Positions 8,289 through 16,643 of a stretch of DNA of 46,551 bases are shown piece by piece (position 1 is the stretch's first letter; each line of letters starts with the position of its first letter). Below the pieces are notes generated by a model, which worked only from the letters and a program-made list of their open reading frames with translations, searched no databases and was not told where the DNA came from. This stretch comes from Intestinibacter bartlettii (GTDB lineage Bacteria > Bacillota > Clostridia > Peptostreptococcales > Peptostreptococcaceae), in the NCBI RefSeq assembly GCF_018917435.1, contig NZ_JAHLOQ010000026.1, positions 1-46,551 on the forward strand, read 5' to 3'. The position numbers and the translations under genes are program-made.

Positions 8289-9284
8289 TTATTCCATATC
8301 CTCAAAATCACTTAAATCAAGAGAGTCACAAGTAGAGTAAATATCTCTATGTGGTTTTGATTTTTCGTAGTTTTTGCGCGCAAGTATATCTTCGTATTTG
8401 TTTCTTAAAGACCACGGATTTAGCACATGAACGCTCCAAAATGTGTTTTCCACATAAATCCACTTAAGCAAATCAGTCACCTCCTGAAGGCTGCGATTGT
8501 CCTCATTCAAAATAAACCTAAATGCCTTTGCCCAGCTTTGTAGATTCGGCTTTTTAAAACTAGGGTTTTTAATTTTGATAAAATTCCACATAAGCTCTGC
8601 TAAAAGATCTTCAAAATTATTATCATCGCCTTTAGCCGGAGTGATAGAAGAATTATTTGATGGATTAATTATATGGGTCGACTCTAAATCAATGGGTGAT
8701 GCGTCAAAAGACGAAGGTGTTGAGTCTAAAGATGAAGGAGTCGAGTTTAAATCAATAGGAGTCGCGTCTAAAGATGAAGGAGTCGAGTTTAAATCAACGG
8801 GAGTCGCGTCTAAAGACGAATGAGTTGAGTTTAAATCAACAGGGTCTTCGTCAAATGATGAGTCAATTAATTCAAAAGACATAATATCATCATCAAAATA
8901 TGAAAAGTCGTCTTCTATATTAGCAGGTTTTGACTTGTATGTCTGTGTAATTGATTCGCCTGATATAAGATTGACGTAGTTTTCGCCAGTTGTGTAGTAT
9001 GTGTAAGTGCCACGCAATTTAAACACGTATTTTTTTAATACGCCGACATCACTCATCTTTTTTAGTCTTCTATAAAATGCATTTTGTTTTAAATTTAAAA
9101 CAGGAAGTTCCAAAGGGAGTTTTCTGTGTTGAACCCAGTAGTATTTTTGCCCGTTTATATATTCAACGCGCATATTGCCAGAATCCTTAAAATCCACAAA
9201 CCATCTAAGAATCACCAAATCCAAAACATCAAGACCAAGATCAAAAGCAACCTTTTGAGAAAATCCTTCTATTGTATATTTCAT
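8289..9284 (-). CDS. Phage/plasmid-type replication initiator (winged helix)
   Basis: 331 aa from the ATG at 9284 after GGAGTG. Residues 10-110 are the winged-helix region seen in phage replisome-organiser proteins (LDVLDLVILRWFVDFKDSG, YYWVQHRKL, AFYRRLKKMSDVGVLKKY). The C-terminal third (ELMWNFIKIKNP, LQSWAKAFRFILNED, NPWSLRNKYEDILAR) resembles the DnaD-like helicase-recruiting part. Between them is a low-complexity stretch of about eight 7-residue units of the type DLNSTPS/SLDATPV, encoded by 21-bp DNA repeats. It should bind the origin and load the DnaB-like helicase encoded just downstream. The repeats inside the gene may be the origin itself, as in lambda O. Confidence 0.75.
   Translation of the reverse strand: MKYTIEGFSQKVAFDLGLDVLDLVILRWFVDFKDSGNMRVEYINGQKYYWVQHRKLPLELPVLNLKQNAFYRRLKKMSDVGVLKKYVFKLRGTYTYYTTGENYVNLISGESITQTYKSKPANIEDDFSYFDDDIMSFELIDSSFDEDPVDLNSTHSSLDATPVDLNSTPSSLDATPIDLNSTPSSLDSTPSSFDASPIDLESTHIINPSNNSSITPAKGDDNNFEDLLAELMWNFIKIKNPSFKKPNLQSWAKAFRFILNEDNRSLQEVTDLLKWIYVENTFWSVHVLNPWSLRNKYEDILARKNYEKSKPHRDIYSTCDSLDLSDFEDME
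8677..8862. repeat. 21-bp tandem repeats (iteron-like) in the initiator gene
   Basis: On the plus strand, units starting GTCGAGTTTAAATCAA alternate with units starting GTCGCGTCTAAAGA; both are 21 bp and end in GGA or similar. About nine units lie between 8677 and 8862, with one half-step where an A-type unit is missing (8719-8739). Their size matches typical replication iterons and the neighbouring helicase gene supports an origin role. They also encode the heptad linker of the protein. Confidence 0.7.
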
Positions 9285-9367
9285 AAAAACCACTCCTTTA
9301 AATTTTTTTAAAAAAATATGTATAAGATTCAAAATAGTGTCCATAATCTAATTAGATAAGGAAATAA

Positions 9368-9557
9368 GCTCTTCCGAAACTTCGGGTGAGGACTCAGTGC
9401 TTAAGAGAGCGGGCACTAAATTGTTTTTCATCAATTATTCATTTGTATCACTTTATAATTTAATGAGCTTGGTATACTCATTAATAAAAATAGTTAGGGT
9501 TTCCAGTTTGCTCTCGAGTTTTATCAAAACTATACCAACATCCCCGCTGGAAAACCC
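9368..9557. other. Structured, pseudoknot-like intergenic region
   Basis: CCGAA-AC-TTCGG (9374-9385) is a hairpin within GCTCTT/AAGAGAGC. AGTGC/GCACT pairs at 9396-9417. Further on, TTGGTATA (9469-9476) pairs with TATACCAA (9531-9538), while GGGTTTCCAG (9497-9506) pairs with CTGGAAAACCC (9547-9557). The two pairings interlock, with AGTTTT-ATC-AAAACT inside. It sits upstream of the initiator gene (minus strand) and could be a copy-control RNA, leader or part of an origin. A 73-codon ORF across it is probably not a gene. Confidence 0.45.
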
Positions 9558-10029
9558 AAATTATTTTTTATATATTAATTCCGAGTTGAAAATAATGCTG
9601 GAAATTTTTATAACTTAAAGCAATAGAGTATTTACAATCGATATATATACATATAATTTAATTTCATTTCAATAAATTTTCTTCTTACTATAATAATAAA
9701 TGAAAATAATCTGCAAAATCCACAAAAGTCTTTGAATAAAATTTCACACTCAAATTTTGAACAAATTCGTTGAAAAATTAATTTTTATAAAAAAATTTAA
9801 AAATATTAGAAGGAAATTGACAGTTTATGTTGAATTTCTCTATAAAAGGTAGAAATCTAACTAGATGTAGTGTTTTTTATTATATCATTGCTCGTATATA
9901 TATATAATATATAAACCACCTACTACAGAATCGAAGTAAAAAGATAGAATACATAAAATAGAAAAAGAAATATTGGATGAAGAATATGGGTTTCTCTTTT
10001 TAAAATATCTTACAGAAAGGGGCAGTATT
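9558..10029. other. AT-rich intergenic region
   Basis: Very AT-rich, with alternating TA runs near 9895-9912. Nothing gene-like is seen. It would be suitable as a melting region or promoter tract between the divergent initiator and Mor-like genes. Confidence 0.4.
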
Positions 10030-10368
10030 ATGGGGCCAAATGATAAAGTAGATAAGGGTTATGAAAAAAAGGATAATGAGAATTTAGATTTCGACTATAA
10101 AAAAGTCGTACCAGAACATCTACATTTTATGTATGAATTAGTAGGAAGAACAATATACGAAAAGATACTAGAAGAGGGTGGAGGCACATCTATATATTTG
10201 CAAAGCAAAAAAAGCTATGATATGTCAGTTAAATCCAGACAAATTTACGACGAATATATGACTAATCGCACTACATATAAAAGTTTAGCAAAAAAATATA
10301 AAGTAACCGAGAATACAATCAGAAACGTAATTAAAAAATGTATAGATGAAGATCGAAAAAACAAATAA
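10030..10368 (+). CDS. Mor-like transcription regulator
   Basis: 112 aa from the ATG at 10030 behind AAAGGGG; an ATG 57 bases earlier lacks such a site. Residues about 25-60 (VPEHLHFMYELVGRTIYEKI, then GGGTSIYLQSKK) and the C-terminal helix-turn-helix (YKSLAKKYKVTENTIRNVIKK) follow the Mor/C activator layout of phage Mu and its Firmicutes relatives, which bind DNA as dimers and activate promoters of mobile elements. It is divergent from the replication module and is followed by a terminator, then by an IS-end-like palindrome and the CRISPR locus. The target is unknown. Confidence 0.75.
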   Translation: MGPNDKVDKGYEKKDNENLDFDYKKVVPEHLHFMYELVGRTIYEKILEEGGGTSIYLQSKKSYDMSVKSRQIYDEYMTNRTTYKSLAKKYKVTENTIRNVIKKCIDEDRKNK

Positions 10369-10377
10369 AATAAAGCG

Positions 10378-10419
10378 ATAGGCATGTCGGAAAACAAATT
10401 ATATTTTCGACGTGCCTAT
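10378..10419 (+). terminator. Terminator-like hairpin
   Basis: Stem ATAGGCATGTCG/CGACGTGCCTAT with an A/T-rich extension. The T run after it is poor, so it may be an incomplete terminator. Confidence 0.5.
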
Positions 10420-10432
10420 TGTATGTAACTAA

Positions 10433-10490
10433 GCATTATGATTCTATTTAACAACTTTGTGATAAATTACTTCACAAAGTCGTTAAATAG
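10433..10490. repeat. Palindromic pair of IS1595-type ends; left bracket of the CRISPR-Cas locus
   Basis: CTATTTAACAACTTTGTGA (10444-10462) faces TCACAAAGTCGTTAAATAG (10472-10490) across 9 nt. The left arm with its outer part (10435-10462, 28 nt) is identical to the reverse complement of 30111-30138, and similar to the IS ends at 200-229 and 1652-1681. This is a MITE-like remnant or element end. Confidence 0.7.
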
Positions 10491-10583
10491 AAGTTCTATA
10501 TATAAAAATTGAAGTCGCAGTTGAAATTTAAAAGATTAATATGCTACACTTTAACTAAGGACCAGTTGCATTTCGGTTCATAA

Positions 10584-10660
10584 AATTAACAGCAACATAT
10601 GATGTATTTAAATTATATTTGTATTATAAGTTTAACCGTAACATGTGATGTATTTTAAAC
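10584..10660 (+). CRISPR. Relic of a 30-nt-repeat CRISPR array
   Basis: Two degenerate copies of the 30-nt repeat, 10584-10613 (AATTAACAGCAAC...ATTTAAAT) and 10630-10660 (GTTTAACCGTAAC...TTTTAAAC, one base longer), separated by only 16 nt. Mutations and the short spacing mark it as dead. Confidence 0.65.
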
Positions 10661-10805
10661 CAAATACCCAGAAAAGATAGCACTGCAAATACCCTCTCAC
10701 GCAATGCCTAAAAAATTAATTAAAAACCACGCCTCCTATATATAGCAAAATTATATTTTTAATTGATATAATATAATTGTATAAATTGCGCTTATAATTA
10801 TCTGG

Positions 10806-11150
10806 TCAAAAAGTGTGCCGATTACAAATTTATCATAAATTTTCCAAAATCAAACACATACAACTTTTTATTGTGCTAAAATATAAATATAAAACCCTTA
10901 AAACATAAAAATTCATGGATTTTGGCAAAATAAATATTCAAATAAATTTGGATTATAACGAGATAACAACTTAAAAAAATAAAGAAAACATAAAATTTAC
11001 CTTATAAAAAAATCCAACCGCCACGCACCAGTGATACCAACGGTTTTAGGTGGTTTTGAGGATGTAAAGTTTTTCTTATATGTAAGAAAAAAATTGTACC
11101 CCGCAACGGGGGTCTGAAAGCAAGTAATTGCAAGGGCTAAAAATTTAGGG
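10806..11150 (+). promoter_or_regulatory. CRISPR leader A, copy 1
   Basis: About 345 bp ending directly at the first repeat. It contains a GC-rich hairpin ACCCCG-CAAC-GGGGGT near 11098-11113 and AACCGCC/GGTGGTT pairing around 11017-11056. Conserved in four copies, each ending in TTTAGGG just before the array. Confidence 0.8.
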
Positions 11151-11637
11151 GTTTAAGGAGGCCTCGCACCTGAGGGTGATTGAAACTGTCATCTATTGTA
11201 GGAAATATAAAATCATTCATTGTACTGTTTAAGGAGGCCTCGCACCTGAGGGTGATTGAAACCGTCGTAGTTGCTGTTTTCTATTGCTTCTATTTCGTCT
11301 GTTTAAGGAGGCCTCGCACCTGAGGGTGATTGAAACTGGTGTTTTATATTCACCGACTGTACCATTTTTGCTGGCTTGTTTAAGGAGGCCTCGCACCTGA
11401 GGGTGATTGAAACATATTTTTCTGTATTTATATCATCAGTAGGTATACAGTTTAAGGAGGCCTCGCACCTGAGGGTGATTGAAACTTTCTTTGTGTTTAT
11501 TTCATAGTCGTCTAATTTAGTTTTTAAGTTTAAGGAGGCCTCGCACTTGAGGGTGATTGAAACCTTCGTCATAATTTTCGTCTTGGCTTTCATCAAATAC
11601 TGTTTAAGGAGGCCTAACACCTAAGGGTAACTAAAAC
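11151..11637 (+). CRISPR. CRISPR array 1 (36-nt repeat, type a)
   Basis: Seven 36-nt repeats starting GTTTAAGGAGGCCTCGCACC and ending GGTGATTGAAAC, with six spacers of 36-42 nt. The last repeat (11602-11637) is degenerate, which marks the leader-distal end and gives left-to-right orientation. The 3' ATTGAAAC is a classic Cas6-generated crRNA handle. Confidence 0.95.
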
Positions 11638-11706
11638 AACTCACTAATAGAATTAAGAAAGTTGCTATAGTTTATAAATTTATGAATATTTTTTATAAAA
11701 TCGGAT

Positions 11707-11746
11707 AAAAGATCACAGTCTTTAAAAGAGTCTAGTGATCTTTTTT
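11707..11746 (+). terminator. Terminator after array 1
   Basis: AAAGATCAC/GTGATCTTT stem followed by a T run. Repeated after arrays 3 and 6. Confidence 0.75.
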
Positions 11747-11747
11747 A

Positions 11748-11996
11748 GGTAGGTTAAAAACTTGTAATTATATTTGGAATTATATTAGTCAACTGAAATT
11801 GCATGATAAAGTTCTTATTATATTTTCCAACCTATGAAATTATAAAAACGTATAGAAAGTAGTTATTGCAATGTATTGGATATTATTTTTGAAAGTATGA
11901 AGTTTTTGTTGAAACGGTTGGAAAAATTTTAGAGGAATGTTGAAATTTCAATATTTATTTGATAGTATTAAATTAAGGAATGTGTAAAAAACAGTG
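11748..11996 (+). promoter_or_regulatory. CRISPR leader B, copy 1
   Basis: About 250 bp before the 30-nt array. It contains a long-range inverted pair TTTTCCAACC (11823-11832) / GGTTGGAAAA (11916-11925), also present in the leader before the array at 27353, and ends AAGGAATGTGTAAAAAACAG just before the array. Confidence 0.75.
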
Positions 11997-13146
11997 GTTT
12001 AACAGTAACATGAGATGTATTTAAACATGCTTTATTAGAAATATAGATAAACTTGCAATGCGTTTAACAGTAACATGAGATGTATTTAAACTAGACAGGA
12101 TCTAGCCAAACATTGAATCCTGGTCTGTTTAACAGTAACATGAGATGTATTTAAACCCTTTTATAAATGAACACTACTCTTTTGAAGGAATTGTTTAACA
12201 GTAACATGAGATGTATTTAAACAGAAACTATAGATTACTTGATGAAAATAGAAAAAGAGTTTAACAGTAACATGAGATGTATTTAAACAAGGTTTATGCA
12301 AGTGGTAAAAGCTGTTTATGGAAAGTTTAACAGTAACATGAGATGTATTTAAACAAAATCTTATGTACATGACCAATATATCACAGATACAGTTTAACAG
12401 TAACATGAGATGTATTTAAACAGTCTCTAAACCTTTCTATTATCCCTAATAGAAGTGGGTTTAACAGTAACATGAGATGTATTTAAACTCATGTGGTATA
12501 TATCCTCCAGTTTTTCTAATAGGTTTAACAGTAACATGAGATGTATTTAAACGAACGATTAGCTGACAGCATGGATGAAACTACTGTAGTTTAACAGTAA
12601 CATGAGATGTATTTAAACCTATGACCCACTCGTTCTGAAATTGTCTTTACATGGTTTAACAGTAACATGAGATGTATTTAAACGATAAATTAGTTTTTTC
12701 TATTGTTTTAGTAACCACGTTTAACAGTAACATGAGATGTATTTAAACAATCAATACAAAATTTCTACTATAGTAAAGTATTGGGTTTAACAGTAACATG
12801 AGATGTATTTAAACAATCAATACAAAATTTCTACTATAGTAAAGTATTGGGTTTAACAGTAACATGAGATGTATTTAAACTTTAGCTTATTACTAATGGC
12901 CTCTTTTACTCTTGTAAAGTTTAACAGTAACATGAGATGTATTTAAACTTTATTTCTTTTAATTTTATTTTTAATGTGTTTAATAGTTTAACAGTAACAT
13001 GAGATGTATTTAAACCCAGCTTCTAAGTTAGTAAAATTAGTTAAATCTGCTGTTTAACAGTAACATGAGATGTATTTAAACTCTGTATTATTCTTTATAT
13101 CTTCTGGTCTTAGTGAGTTTAACAGTAACATAAAATCTACTTACAT
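11997..13146 (+). CRISPR. CRISPR array 2 (30-nt repeat)
   Basis: Eighteen 30-nt repeats starting GTTTAACAGTAAC and ending TGTATTTAAAC, with 17 spacers of about 35-38 nt. The last repeat (13117-13146) is degenerate. Two adjacent spacers (12749-12784 and 12815-12850) are identical. The repeat matches in type the array linked to the cas genes here, so it should serve the type I-B effector. Confidence 0.97.
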
Positions 13147-13190
13147 TAAAAACAAAAAACATACAACTATAACCCAAATATGCAAAACAC

Positions 13191-13229
13191 AAAAAAGGCA
13201 CTGCACAATTCACATTGTACAATGCCTTA
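13191..13229 (-). terminator. Terminator of micropeptide unit, copy 1
   Basis: On the minus strand AAGGCATTGTACAAT pairs with ATTGTGCAGTGCCTT across GTGA, followed by a T run. It ends the transcript that carries the two tiny ORFs. Confidence 0.75.
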
Positions 13230-13274
13230 TAAAAATTATTTAATTCTCTCACAATTACACCCCCAAACAAAAAA

Positions 13275-13343
13275 CTAACAGCAAGAACTAGAAGTCAAAA
13301 TACATAAAACCTTTAGCGGACAAATTGCACATTTAATACCCAT
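13275..13343 (-). CDS. Cys-rich micropeptide (22 aa), copy 1
   Basis: 22 codons starting MGIKCAICPLK and ending LTSSSCC, with five cysteines (positions 5, 8, 14, 21, 22). An optimal AGGAGGTGA lies seven bases before the ATG. It is the second ORF of a two-gene unit transcribed towards the end of the 30-nt array and closed by a strong terminator. Two further copies (15552-15620, 18866-18934) keep frame, length and cysteines; differences are one synonymous change and one Ile to Leu. This argues for translation. Function unknown: a toxin, signalling or modified peptide, or CRISPR addiction element are all possible. Confidence 0.6.
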   Translation of the reverse strand: MGIKCAICPLKVLCILTSSSCC

Positions 13344-13372
13344 AAAATCACCTCCTAAAAATTACAACACGA

Positions 13373-13429
13373 CTAAAAATGTATTATGATAGAAATTGCA
13401 GAGCCAATCCCTAAACTTAAACTTGACAT
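13373..13429 (-). CDS. Hydrophobic micropeptide (18 aa), copy 1
   Basis: The ORF encodes MSSLSLGIGSAISIIIHF, with GGGAGGTGG about six bases before the ATG. The composition (GIGSAISIII) suggests a short membrane-active helix of the kind seen in type I toxins. It is the first ORF of the unit, 29 bp upstream of the Cys-rich ORF. Copies at 15650-15706 and 18964-19020 encode the same peptide, with one synonymous difference in copy 2. The size is below normal gene-calling limits, so the call rests on ribosome binding site strength and conservation. Confidence 0.6.
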   Translation of the reverse strand: MSSLSLGIGSAISIIIHF

Positions 13430-13455
13430 ATAACCACCTCCCACCTTTATCACTA

Positions 13456-13483
13456 ATTATAATTATATAAACTAAACGCCCAA
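13456..13483 (-). promoter_or_regulatory. Promoter of micropeptide unit, copy 1
   Basis: Minus strand TTGGGC (13483-13478), 16-bp spacer, TATAAT (13461-13456), then the 18-codon ORF. Conserved in all three copies. It is divergent from leader A. Confidence 0.6.
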
Positions 13484-13492
13484 CTATCATAT

Positions 13493-13835
13493 CAAAAAGT
13501 GTGGTGATTACAAATTTATCCTGAAATTTTCCAAATTGGTCACATACAACTTTTTATTGTGCTAAAATATAAATATAAAACCCTTAAAACATAAAAATTC
13601 ATGGATTTTAGCAAAATAAATATTCAAATAAATTTGGATTATAACGAGATAACAACTTAAAAAAATAAAGAAAATATAAAATTTACCTTATAAAAAAAAT
13701 AACCGCCACGCACCAGTGATACCAACGGTTTGAGGTAGTTTTGAGGATGTAAAGTTTTTCTTATATGTAATAAAAAAGTTGTACCCCGCAACGGGGGTCT
13801 GAAAGTAAGTAATTGCAAGGGCTAAAAATTTAGGG
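13493..13835 (+). promoter_or_regulatory. CRISPR leader A, copy 2
   Basis: Near-identical to copy 1 by eye, including the ACCCCG-CAAC-GGGGGT hairpin. Confidence 0.8.
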
Positions 13836-14174
13836 GTTTAAGGAGGCCTCGCACCTAAGGGTGATTGAAACGTTATTGGTTAGAGAAGGCGGAAAGGTAA
13901 ACTATACTTTATAGTTTAAGGAGGCCTCGCACCTAAGGGTGATTGAAACGATTTAACAGTTTCTTCTACTACTTCCATATTTCTTATGTTTAAGGAGGCC
14001 TCGCACCTAAGGGTGATTGAAACCTCCAATCCTCTGTCGTCTAATTCCATTTCGATTGCTTGTTTAAGGAGGCCTTGCACCTAAGGGTGATTGAAACATC
14101 ATCTTTTTCGCAAGTAGAATTATCTATCTCGTCTTCTAGTTTAAGGAGGCCTCGTACCAAAGAGGAACTGAAAC
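13836..14174 (+). CRISPR. CRISPR array 3 (36-nt repeat, type a)
   Basis: Five repeats with four spacers. The repeat differs from array 1 by CACCTAAGGG instead of CACCTGAGGG. The last repeat (14139-14174) is degenerate (GTACCAAAGAGGAACTG). Confidence 0.95.
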
Positions 14175-14243
14175 AACTCACTAATAGAATTAAGAAGGTT
14201 GTTATATTTTATAAATTTATGTATATTTTTTATAAAATCGGAT

Positions 14244-14283
14244 AAAAGATCACAGTACTTAAAAGAGTCTAGTGATCTTTTTT
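14244..14283 (+). terminator. Terminator after array 3
   Basis: Copy of the AAAGATCAC/GTGATCTTT hairpin with a T run. Confidence 0.7.
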
Positions 14284-14284
14284 A

Positions 14285-14532
14285 GGTAGGTTAAAAACTT
14301 GTAATTATATTTGGAATTATATTAATCAACTGAAATTGCATGATAAAGTTCTTATTATATTTCCAACCTATGAAATTATAAAAACGTATAGAAAGTAGTT
14401 ATTGCAATGTATTGGATATTATTTTTGAAAGTATGAAGTTTTTGTTGAAACGGTTGGAAAAATTTTAGAGGAATGTTGAAATTTCAATATTTATTTGATA
14501 GTATTAAATTAAGGAATGTGTAAAAAACAGTG
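14285..14532 (+). promoter_or_regulatory. CRISPR leader B, copy 2
   Basis: Near-identical to 11748-11996, with the same CCAACC/GGTTGG inverted pair. Confidence 0.75.
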
Positions 14533-15422
14533 GTTTAACAGTAACATGAGATGTATTTAAACCAGGTCTTTTTGGCGACTCTGGTCTGGCTACGGGGGTT
14601 TAACAGTAACATGAGATGTATTTAAACTAAACCCACACATAACCTGCATTAACACTTAATTTGTTTAACAGTAACATGAGATGTATTTAAACTCTCAAAT
14701 TGTGGTAATACTTTTGTACCATTTATACCAGTTTAACAGTAACATGAGATGTATTTAAACGCGCATAAAATGTTTAAGGTAAAAATAGGCAAGAAAGTTT
14801 AACAGTAACATGAGATGTATTTAAACCCATTTTTTGCCATTCTTTGTCAGCCACAAAGGAAGTTTAACAGTAACATGAGATGTATTTAAACGAGTTATAC
14901 GACATCGAAAGTTCTAGTAAAAATATAGTTTAACAGTAACATGAGATGTATTTAAACCAAAGTGGACAATCAGCAACACAATAATAGCAACTGTTTAACA
15001 GTAACATGAGATGTATTTAAACTTAACTAACTTAGATTTTCTAGTTATTAATACATCAGTTTAACAGTAACATGAGATGTATTTAAACGTATATAAAAGT
15101 GGTGAAGTAGAAAAAACATATCAAACGTTTAACAGTAACATGAGATGTATTTAAACTTGACAGATGTAGATATACCATTATAAGTACTTCCAGCGTTTAA
15201 CAGTAACATGAGATGTATTTAAACGCGAAAGATAAAATAAAAGCTGCTGAACTTCTAGGTAGTTTAACAGTAACATGAGATGTATTTAAACGATTCTTGA
15301 GAATTAGTTACTTTTTCTAATTCTTCTGTTTAACAGTAACATGAGATGTATTTAAACTTTTGAAATCGGATACAATTGCTTCTAAAATAAAAGTTTAACA
15401 GTAACATGAGATGTACTTACAT
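14533..15422 (+). CRISPR. CRISPR array 4 (30-nt repeat)
   Basis: Fourteen repeats, the last (15393-15422) degenerate at its 3' end, with 13 spacers of about 35-38 nt. The repeat is identical to array 2 and the spacers are different by eye. Confidence 0.97.
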
Positions 15423-15466
15423 TAAAAACAAAAAACATACAACCATAACCCAAATATACAAAACAC

Positions 15467-15504
15467 AAAAAAGGCACTGCACAATTCACATTGTACAATG
15501 CCTT
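15467..15504 (-). terminator. Terminator of micropeptide unit, copy 2
   Basis: Same long GGCATTGTACAAT hairpin with a T run on the minus strand. Confidence 0.75.
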
Positions 15505-15551
15505 ATAAAAATTATTTAATTCTCTCACAATTACACCTCCCAAACAAAAAA

Positions 15552-15620
15552 CTAGCAGCAAGAACTAGAAGTCAAAATACATAAAACCTTTAGCGGACAA
15601 ATTGCACATTTAATACCCAT
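15552..15620 (-). CDS. Cys-rich micropeptide (22 aa), copy 2
   Basis: Encodes the same peptide as 13275-13343; the penultimate base difference (TGT to TGC, Cys22) is synonymous. The ribosome binding site is AGGAGGTGA. Unit and neighbours are as in copy 1, lying between the end of array 4 and leader A copy 3. Confidence 0.6.
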   Translation of the reverse strand: MGIKCAICPLKVLCILTSSSCC

Positions 15621-15649
15621 AAAATCACCTCCTTAAAATTACAACACGA

Positions 15650-15706
15650 CTAAAAATGTATTATGATAGAAATTGCAGAGCCAATCCCTAAACTTAGACT
15701 TGACAT
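15650..15706 (-). CDS. Hydrophobic micropeptide (18 aa), copy 2
   Basis: Same 18-residue product as 13373-13429, with a TTA to CTA synonymous Leu codon change. GGGAGGTGG upstream and the same TTGGGC-16-TATAAT promoter. Confidence 0.6.
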   Translation of the reverse strand: MSSLSLGIGSAISIIIHF

Positions 15707-15770
15707 ATAACCACCTCCCAGCGTTATCACTAATTATAATTGTATAAACTAAACGCCCAACTATCATATC

Positions 15771-16113
15771 AAAAAGTGTGGTGATTACAAATTTATCCTG
15801 AAATTTTCCAAATTGGTCACATACAACTTTTTATTGTGCTAAAATATAAATATAAAACCCTTAAAACATAGAAATTCATGGATTTTAGCAAAATAAATAT
15901 TCAAATAAATTTGGATTATAACGAGATAACAACTTAAGAAATTAAAGAAAATATAAAATTTACCTTATAAAAAAATTCAATCGCCACGCACCAGTGATAC
16001 CAACGGTTTGAGGTAGTTTTGAGGATGTAAAGTTTTTATTATATGTAAGAAAAAAGTTGTACCCCGCAACGGGGGTCTGAAAGCGAGTAATTGTAAGGGC
16101 TAAAAATTTAGGG
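15771..16113 (+). promoter_or_regulatory. CRISPR leader A, copy 3
   Basis: Same leader as copies 1 and 2, but it is followed by the type b 36-nt repeat, so one leader type precedes two repeat types. Confidence 0.8.
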
Positions 16114-16516
16114 GTTATATAAGGTACCTTCCCTGAGGGGAATTGAAACATATTTCTTATCTTACCGAATGGTATTATTGGAGTAGCGGGTTAGTTATAT
16201 AAGGTACCTTCCCTGAGGGGAATTGAAACATTTTGCCTTCGTCGTCGTATTTAGTTGCTAGTATAACATGTTATATAAGGTACCTTCCCTGAGGGGAATT
16301 GAAACTATGTCTTTAGCTCCTGGCATTAATCCGTCTTGGTATCTACGTTATATAAGGTACCTTCCCTGAGGGGAATTGAAACGAGTACCTATTTTACTAT
16401 AATTTGTGCCTGCTCCACGTTATATAAGGTACCTTCCCTGAGGGGAATTGAAACTCCACAGTTGTTAATTTACCTATAACTGTCACGTCTTTCTTGTTAT
16501 ATAAGGTACCTTCCCT
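16114..16516 (+). CRISPR. CRISPR array 5 (36-nt repeat, type b), cut by IS110
   Basis: Five full repeats starting GTTATATAAGGTACCTTCCC and ending GGGGAATTGAAAC, and a sixth truncated after its first 21 nt at 16516, where IS110 sequence begins. Five complete spacers. Confidence 0.95.
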
Positions 16517-16643
16517 TAAGACCAGCTAGAAATAGTCAATCTTTTTTTTATAAGATATATTTTTTATTTTTGGACACGCCAAAAAGACCATAAAAATTAT
16601 ACGAATTTTTTGGTCTGTATTTATTTAAAGTTCATAATTTATT

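Noticed and set aside
9397-9618. 73-codon plus-strand ORF
   Set aside because: No ribosome site, overlaps the paired structural elements and has random-looking composition.
11303-11620. ORFs spanning 36-nt arrays (also 14060-14245, 15960-16151, 18296-18529, 19274-19618)
   Set aside because: They consist of translated repeats and spacers with no ribosome binding site.
12161-12406. ORF within array 2
   Set aside because: It is a translation of CRISPR repeats and spacers (repeating LNTSHVTVK-type units).
13088-13270. Third small minus-strand ORF in the micropeptide unit, with a ribosome site before GTG
   Set aside because: It runs through the terminator hairpin into the CRISPR repeat and its frame is broken in the third copy, so conservation does not support it.
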